Positions 60,140 to 64,000 of a stretch of DNA of 64,000 nt are shown here, in pieces. Below the pieces are notes generated by a model. The model did not search any database. It saw only the letters and a program-made list of their open reading frames with translations, and was not told the DNA's origin. The position numbers and the translations under genes were made by a program. Positions within the stretch are counted from its first letter, which is position 1, and the number at the start of each line of letters is the position of its first letter. Source of the DNA: Acetobacterium paludosum (GTDB taxonomy: Bacteria > Bacillota > Clostridia > Eubacteriales > Eubacteriaceae); assembly GCF_008086595.1 (NCBI RefSeq), contig NZ_RXYA01000001.1:310001-374000 (forward strand), in the 5' to 3' direction.

Positions 60140-60958
60140 TTATGACTTTTTTAGTTCGGCTAAAATATCGATCATCCGCTTATTAAAAACAGGGTGAACA
60201 AAATAGGGAGCGATTTCAGCCATGGATTCCATGACAAAAGCCCGTTCGTGGATGCGCGGATGGGGAAGAAGAACATGAGGATCATTGCTGATCAGCTGAT
60301 CATAAAACAAGACATCCAAATCGATGGTTCTGGGACCCCAGTGAATTGTGCGTTCACGTTTTAGATCAAGTTCAATTTCCAGCAGCAAGGTCATCAGTTC
60401 CCGCGGTGGTAAAAATGTTTTGGCCTTGACAACACCGTTAAGGAAAGGAGCCTGATCGGTATAGCCCCAGGGTTCGGTTTCAATAATTGTGGACTGAGTA
60501 AGAATCTGAAGGCCTTCGGTATTTTTAATTGCTTCAATGGCGGCTTCTAAATTTTGGGAGCGATCGCCCATATTCGTGCCTAAGCCAATAAAAACCTCAT
60601 GCCATTCGCGATTGATTTCAATGGCCACAGTATCCAGTGATTTTAGAATAGGCGCCCATGGCTTTTTAATCATCAGGCTTACTTGGGAAACCATGGGATA
60701 ATGGTTTAAAATATAGATGACAAGCATTTCCCCGGCGGTTTCAATAAGATCATAACTTGCTTTCTTAAATTCGGTTTCAAGAGCCTGACATAAATCACCA
60801 TAATGAACAGACTTTGATAAATCACCGGTAATCGCGGCTTCGCGCATATCGAGGCTCAACGTTACTGAGATCAGAAATTTTTGACCAAGCTTTTTTTCTT
60901 CAGGAAAAACACCGTGATAGGCAAAAACTTCCAGATCTTTTATATAGAGCTTATCCAT
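60140..60958 (-). CDS. folK: Bifunctional FolB-FolK
   Basis: A 272-residue fusion. Residues 1-118 are dihydroneopterin aldolase (LYIKDLEVFAYHGVFPEEKKLGQKF, KKPWAPI). Residues 119-272 are 6-hydroxymethyl-dihydropterin pyrophosphokinase (FIGLGTNMGDRSQNL, ETEPWGYTDQAPFLNGV, RTIDLDVLFY, LPHPRIHERAFVM). It makes the pterin pyrophosphate that folP uses. Starts 18 nt inside the end of folP, so translation is coupled. Last gene of the folate operon. Confidence 0.95.
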   Translation of the reverse strand: MDKLYIKDLEVFAYHGVFPEEKKLGQKFLISVTLSLDMREAAITGDLSKSVHYGDLCQALETEFKKASYDLIETAGEMLVIYILNHYPMVSQVSLMIKKPWAPILKSLDTVAIEINREWHEVFIGLGTNMGDRSQNLEAAIEAIKNTEGLQILTQSTIIETEPWGYTDQAPFLNGVVKAKTFLPPRELMTLLLEIELDLKRERTIHWGPRTIDLDVLFYDQLISNDPHVLLPHPRIHERAFVMESMAEIAPYFVHPVFNKRMIDILAELKKS

Positions 60959-61767
60959 GATTCCCCCTTCAAAATTGCTGCGGTCATGATTGCCGCACGT
61001 TTGTTTTCCAGCACATCATGGACGCGAATAATGGATGCGCCTTTCATAATGCCGATAACAGTAGTGGCGACGGTGCCTTCCACTCGTTCGTTTACCGGTA
61101 AGTTTAAGGTTATACCAATGAAGCCTTTCCGTGAAGTCCCCAGAAGAATCGGCAGGCCGAGAGTTTGCAGGGATTCCAGGTGCTGGATGGTTTTCATATT
61201 TTGATGGTAGTCTTTGGCAAAACCGATGCCGGGATCAAGAATAATGGAATCTTTAGATACTCCGGCGTTTAAAGCAATGGCAATGGATGCTTCCAGATCT
61301 TGATAGATATCAGTCATAAGATCGGTATAATTTTGATTATCCCGATTATGCATCAGGATACATGGAACTTTATGTTTGGCAGTGACCTCGGCAAGATAGG
61401 GATCATTTTTAAATCCCCAGATGTCGTTGATCAAGTCTGCACCGGCGTTAAGGGCCGCTTCACCAACCTGCCCTTTATAGGTATCGATGGAAATTGGAAT
61501 ATCAAAACGCTGATGAATCGCTTCAATCACGGGGATAATCCGATCAATTTCTTCTGCATCGCTGATAACGGTGTAGCCGGGTCGCGTGGATTCACCGCCT
61601 AAATCGATAATATCCGCGCCGTCGGCGATCATTTTTTCAACATGTCTAAGACTAGTATCTAAGGTATTGTGGGTGCCACCATCAGAAAATGAATCGGGGG
61701 TGACGTTTAGAATCCCCATGATGTAAACTTTGTTATTTAAATCAAAAATTTTGTTGCCAATTTGCAT
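60940..61767 (-). CDS. folP: Dihydropteroate synthase
   Basis: A 275-residue TIM-barrel enzyme: MGILNVTPDSFSDGGTHN, GADIIDLGGESTRPG, DPGIGFAKDYHQNM and GTSRKGFIG. It joins pterin pyrophosphate and p-aminobenzoate. Downstream of the HD gene across a strong hairpin (61807-61856). Confidence 0.97.
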   Translation of the reverse strand: MQIGNKIFDLNNKVYIMGILNVTPDSFSDGGTHNTLDTSLRHVEKMIADGADIIDLGGESTRPGYTVISDAEEIDRIIPVIEAIHQRFDIPISIDTYKGQVGEAALNAGADLINDIWGFKNDPYLAEVTAKHKVPCILMHNRDNQNYTDLMTDIYQDLEASIAIALNAGVSKDSIILDPGIGFAKDYHQNMKTIQHLESLQTLGLPILLGTSRKGFIGITLNLPVNERVEGTVATTVIGIMKGASIIRVHDVLENKRAAIMTAAILKGESWISSI

Positions 61768-61806
61768 TTGGTCTCCTTTGTTGAGGTTTTAGCAAAACGA
61801 CGATTT

Positions 61807-61856
61807 AATGTCCGTTGTTGCTGAATATCAATTAGCATTCAGCAACAACGGACATT
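61807..61856. other. Perfect 20-bp hairpin between HD gene and folP
   Basis: Arms 61807-61826 and 61837-61856 are exactly complementary, with a 10-nt loop. There is no poly-U after either arm, so it is unlikely to be a plain terminator. It may be an RNA-processing site, or part of a dispersed palindromic repeat. It lies in the 126-nt gap inside the folate operon. Confidence 0.6.
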
Positions 61857-61893
61857 TGAATCAATTTACCAATTGTTTTGCGCTAGCCTGTTT

Positions 61894-62376
61894 CTAATAA
61901 ATGATCCTAAGATTCTTTTTCTGTGTCGGCCAATCACATTCTTTTTCAACCTGACAAGAAAAACATTCCCGGGAAATTTTGTCGCTTTCGTAAAAAATCT
62001 TACTGAATGCTTTGGCCTCTGGGTTGCGATGATTAAGGATCGCATCCAAAATGACGTCTTTTTCAACAGTATCATAATCCAGGGTGTTGAGTAATGGAAT
62101 AGCTAATTCGTGCGATGCAATTTCGTGCGGCGTCTTATTTTCATACTGAACAAAACGACCAATATCATGCAGCAGTGCTGTTGTATAAATAAGATCCCGG
62201 GAGCAGTTTAATCCAGATTCCTGGGCTTTTATTGTGGCAATGCGGGCTACGGATAGATAATGCGAAACATCATGCCGACAAAACTTTCGTTGCGCTTCAC
62301 AGATTTTGATTTTGGTTAGATACTTTTGATAGTCTTTATTTTGTAAAAGATGATTGGTGTTTTTCAAAGGATCCAT
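61894..62376 (-). CDS. HD-domain phosphohydrolase
   Basis: A 160-residue HD protein: CRHDVSHYLSVARIATI, then LLHDIGRFVQYENKTPHEIASHE, and DAILNHRNPEA. The HD pair coordinates metal for phosphomonoester or nucleotide hydrolysis. In this operon it could remove phosphate from a pterin intermediate such as dihydroneopterin phosphate, a step with no dedicated gene here; this is an inference. Starts 9 nt after folE. Confidence 0.85.
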   Translation of the reverse strand: MDPLKNTNHLLQNKDYQKYLTKIKICEAQRKFCRHDVSHYLSVARIATIKAQESGLNCSRDLIYTTALLHDIGRFVQYENKTPHEIASHELAIPLLNTLDYDTVEKDVILDAILNHRNPEAKAFSKIFYESDKISRECFSCQVEKECDWPTQKKNLRIIY

Positions 62377-62385
62377 TGATCACTC

Positions 62386-62946
62386 CTACTTTATGCTTAA
62401 AAGGTTATGAACTTCGTCTTTTAATTCTTTGTTATTTTCAAAAATACCTGCTTGCATAGCGGTGACTGTTTTTGTTCCCGGACGTTTAACCCCACGCATA
62501 TTCATGCATAGATGTTCAGCTTCAATAATAACCATGACACCCCGAGCATGAAGATATTTCATCATGGCATCACCAATATCAGTGGTTAAGGATTCCTGAA
62601 GCTGTGGTTTTTTTGAACAAACATCAACGGTTCGCACCAGTTTTGAAAGTCCGGCCACGCGGCCATTGGGAATGTAAGCAATATGAACCTTGCCATAGAA
62701 AGGCAAGAGATGGTGCTCGCACATTGAATAAAAAGGAATGTCTCGTTCGATAACGATATCGTCTGATTTAACAGCAAAGGTTTTTGAAAGATGAAGCTCT
62801 GGAGTTTCATGTAATCCAGAAAAAATTTCGGCATACATTCTGCCAACCCGCGCCGGGGTTTCAACCAGCCCTTCACGAGTCGGATCTTCTCCGATGGCTT
62901 CTAAAATCATAACTACAGCTTCTTGAATTTTCTTTTGATCGATCAT
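62386..62946 (-). CDS. folE: GTP cyclohydrolase I
   Basis: A 186-residue Fol[24 protein letters not shown], the zinc/catalytic segment [34 protein letters not shown] and [20 protein letters not shown] (quoted in part). ATG 62946 follows AGGAG; the longer frame is leader. It commits GTP to folate. First gene of folE-HD-folP-folBK, behind a THF riboswitch. Confidence 0.97.
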   Translation of the reverse strand: MIDQKKIQEAVVMILEAIGEDPTREGLVETPARVGRMYAEIFSGLHETPELHLSKTFAVKSDDIVIERDIPFYSMCEHHLLPFYGKVHIAYIPNGRVAGLSKLVRTVDVCSKKPQLQESLTTDIGDAMMKYLHARGVMVIIEAEHLCMNMRGVKRPGTKTVTAMQAGIFENNKELKDEVHNLLSIK

Positions 62947-63007
62947 TTTTCTCCTATCGCCAAACCAATAAAGCGTTGATTTGGAATGGTTTTTACTAAA
63001 ACCAAAT

Positions 63008-63094
63008 AAAAAAAGCATTACTCAAATAAAACAAAATGTTTTAAGCAATGCTTCCGCAACCCTTAATTGGTAGCTTAAGGGGTCCAGCGGAAGC
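63008..63094 (-). terminator. folE expression platform: alternative hairpin and terminator
   Basis: On the minus strand GCTTCCGC...GCGGAAGC (63094-63050) can form one hairpin, and AAGCATTGCTTAAAACA...TAATGCTT followed by TTTTTTT (63055-63008) a terminator. They share the AAGC segment, so only one forms at a time. In the ligand-bound state the first arm is taken by the aptamer, which would free the terminator and switch folE off. Confidence 0.7.
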
Positions 63095-63174
63095 AACAAG
63101 ATATCGCAATGAGTTCATTTCGTTTAAAGGCAACTTCCCATCCTCTAACACTTCACGCATCTTATCTACTCTGT
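63084..63174 (-). promoter_or_regulatory. Tetrahydrofolate riboswitch aptamer (THF-I)
   Basis: Reading the minus strand from 63174: AGAGTAGATAAGATGCGTGA, then AAGTGTTAGAGGATGGGAAG, then ACGAAATGAACTCATTGCG and TTGCTTCCGCTGG. Order and spacing of AGAGTAGA, GCGT.AAGTG, ATGGGA, ACGAA and the TTGC.TCCGCT end match the THF-I class, including the GGGAAG/CTTCC pseudoknot. It would sense reduced folate and control folE. Confidence 0.82.
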
Positions 63175-63191
63175 TATATTTAATTGAGTGT

Positions 63192-63220
63192 ATTTTAACA
63201 TGCGAAACGTTTATATTCAA
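63192..63220 (-). promoter_or_regulatory. folE operon promoter
   Basis: Minus strand TTGAAT (63220-63215) and TAAAAT (63197-63192) with a 17-nt spacer; transcription would start about 10 nt before the riboswitch. The remaining sequence up to 63507 is AT-rich, and I see nothing more in it except the SD of the last gene. Confidence 0.55.
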
Positions 63221-63507
63221 GAGTAATATTAAGTATATCAATAACTGAATAAACTTATCGATAAATACGTTTTTTGGTTAAAAAAAACAGTTTGAAAATT
63301 CTAGAACTAAAAAGAGAAATTAATTGAAAAAATTCAACCGCTTTTAGATGGTATTGTTAAAATAATGTAATCGAATACGTGATAAACTATCTATTTTACG
63401 AAAATAGGAATGGAATATAATCGTTTAATTAAGAACATTATGTTAGAATAATTAATATAAACAGACCGGAATCAAAAAATAATGGGATTTTAAGATGGAG
63501 GCGATTG

Positions 63508-64000
63508 ATGATGGAAGAAAAACAGCATAAGAATAAATTCTATTCACTGGATAATGCCGGATTTTTATATACGGCCATTGCATCCTCCCGGATGTCAACC
63601 GTGTATCGAATATCGGTAGGGTTATCTGATCCAGTTGATGCGACTATTCTTCAAAAAGCGCTGGAACAGATTATTCATCGTTTCCCTTATTTTCAGGTAA
63701 CCCTGAAACGGGGCATTTTTTGGTATTATTATCAGCACACCGAGGCGATCCCTAAGGTTGGGGAAGAAACCTATTATCCTTGTAAAACGATGCGGCAGCG
63801 GCAGGGAAAAACCTTTCCATTTCGGGTATTGTATTATAAATCCTATATTCACGTTGAATTTAATCACAGTATCTGTGATGGTGCTGGGGGATTGGTATTT
63901 ACCCAAACCTTGCTCATCGAATATTTTAAAATACAAAAAGGAATCAGTCCCAAGAATTTGGGTAAAGCCATGGATATCGAGTCTGAAGTTGATCCCAAAG
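63508..64000 (+). CDS. Condensation/alcohol-acetyltransferase-like protein, 5' part
   Basis: The first 164 residues of a gene that runs off the window. It shows the acyltransferase catalytic motif HSICDGAGG (HxxxDG) within FNHSICDGAGGLVFTQTLL, preceded by the family's strand-helix pattern (LSDPVDATILQKALEQIIHRFPYFQVTLKRG). Related proteins are alcohol acetyltransferases, WES or condensation-domain enzymes; which one cannot be told. GGAGG precedes the ATG at 63508. Confidence 0.75.
   Translation, partial: MMEEKQHKNKFYSLDNAGFLYTAIASSRMSTVYRISVGLSDPVDATILQKALEQIIHRFPYFQVTLKRGIFWYYYQHTEAIPKVGEETYYPCKTMRQRQGKTFPFRVLYYKSYIHVEFNHSICDGAGGLVFTQTLLIEYFKIQKGISPKNLGKAMDIESEVDPK

Noticed and set aside
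63041-63241. 66-residue minus-strand protein
   Set aside because: The region is the THF riboswitch and its platform; no SD, and the sequence is explained by RNA structure.

Overview
The window looks like chromosome of an anaerobic, low-GC, Gram-positive acetogen of the Acetobacterium type. The main evidence is a carbonyl-branch Wood-Ljungdahl locus (cooC, acsV, two DUF3786 genes, acsD, acsC, acsE, acsA, cooC, acsB and a second acsB). Abundant Fe-S, MinD/NifX and hybrid-cluster genes, a folate operon led by a tetrahydrofolate riboswitch, and Firmicutes-style Shine-Dalgarno sites agree with this. The species is an inference; no 16S rRNA lies here.

Layout. 1-6.7 kb: end of a histidine kinase, then on the minus strand lgt - proton-type P-ATPase - ROK regulator, and a minimal sufCB pair. 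6.8-10 kb: a modABC-like oxyanion transporter coupled to a DUF364-type protein. 10.2-18.5 kb: a metal/Fe-S island with two CATATG-centred operator pairs, an MBL hydrolase, NifX-like proteins, a DUF134 regulator that appears to start at ATT, a truncated IscU, a BMC-like protein, two MinD-ferredoxin ATPases, a flavin reductase, an Mrp-NifX fusion and Cys-rich small proteins. 18.6-23.3 kb: a leader-controlled operon of FmdE-like protein, methyltransferase and FecBCD-type ABC transporter. 23.3-34.3 kb: a lone siroheme/ferredoxin protein, an ABC-2 exporter, a YyaL-like protein, a rubrerythrin-like protein, an unusual HdeD-like fusion, and a Crp/Fnr regulator divergent from a ferredoxin gene and hcp.

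34.5-51.4 kb is the core: CODH/ACS, its corrinoid protein and methyltransferase, two CooC ATPases, the RACo-type reactivase AcsV, two ACS paralogues, and interleaved candidate nickel-handling genes (a His-rich protein, CooT, DUF3842 and a small HW/H helical protein related to the tail of the His-rich protein). A similar motif, about 20 bp long, occurs at four promoters: cooC-acsV, acsD, the second acsB and the distant fmdE operon. This suggests one regulon that joins metal or cofactor uptake to CODH/ACS synthesis.

51.5-64 kb: VanY-type peptidase, tRNA-Arg, Hsp20, a GNAT enzyme, rpmG-secE-nusG-rplKA, the L10 leader with rplJL, proS, a B12-dependent Met synthase activation-like protein, and a minus-strand folE-HD-folP-folBK operon. 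A partial acyltransferase-like gene runs off the end.

All calls rest on reading the sequence and on family knowledge; no database search was run.
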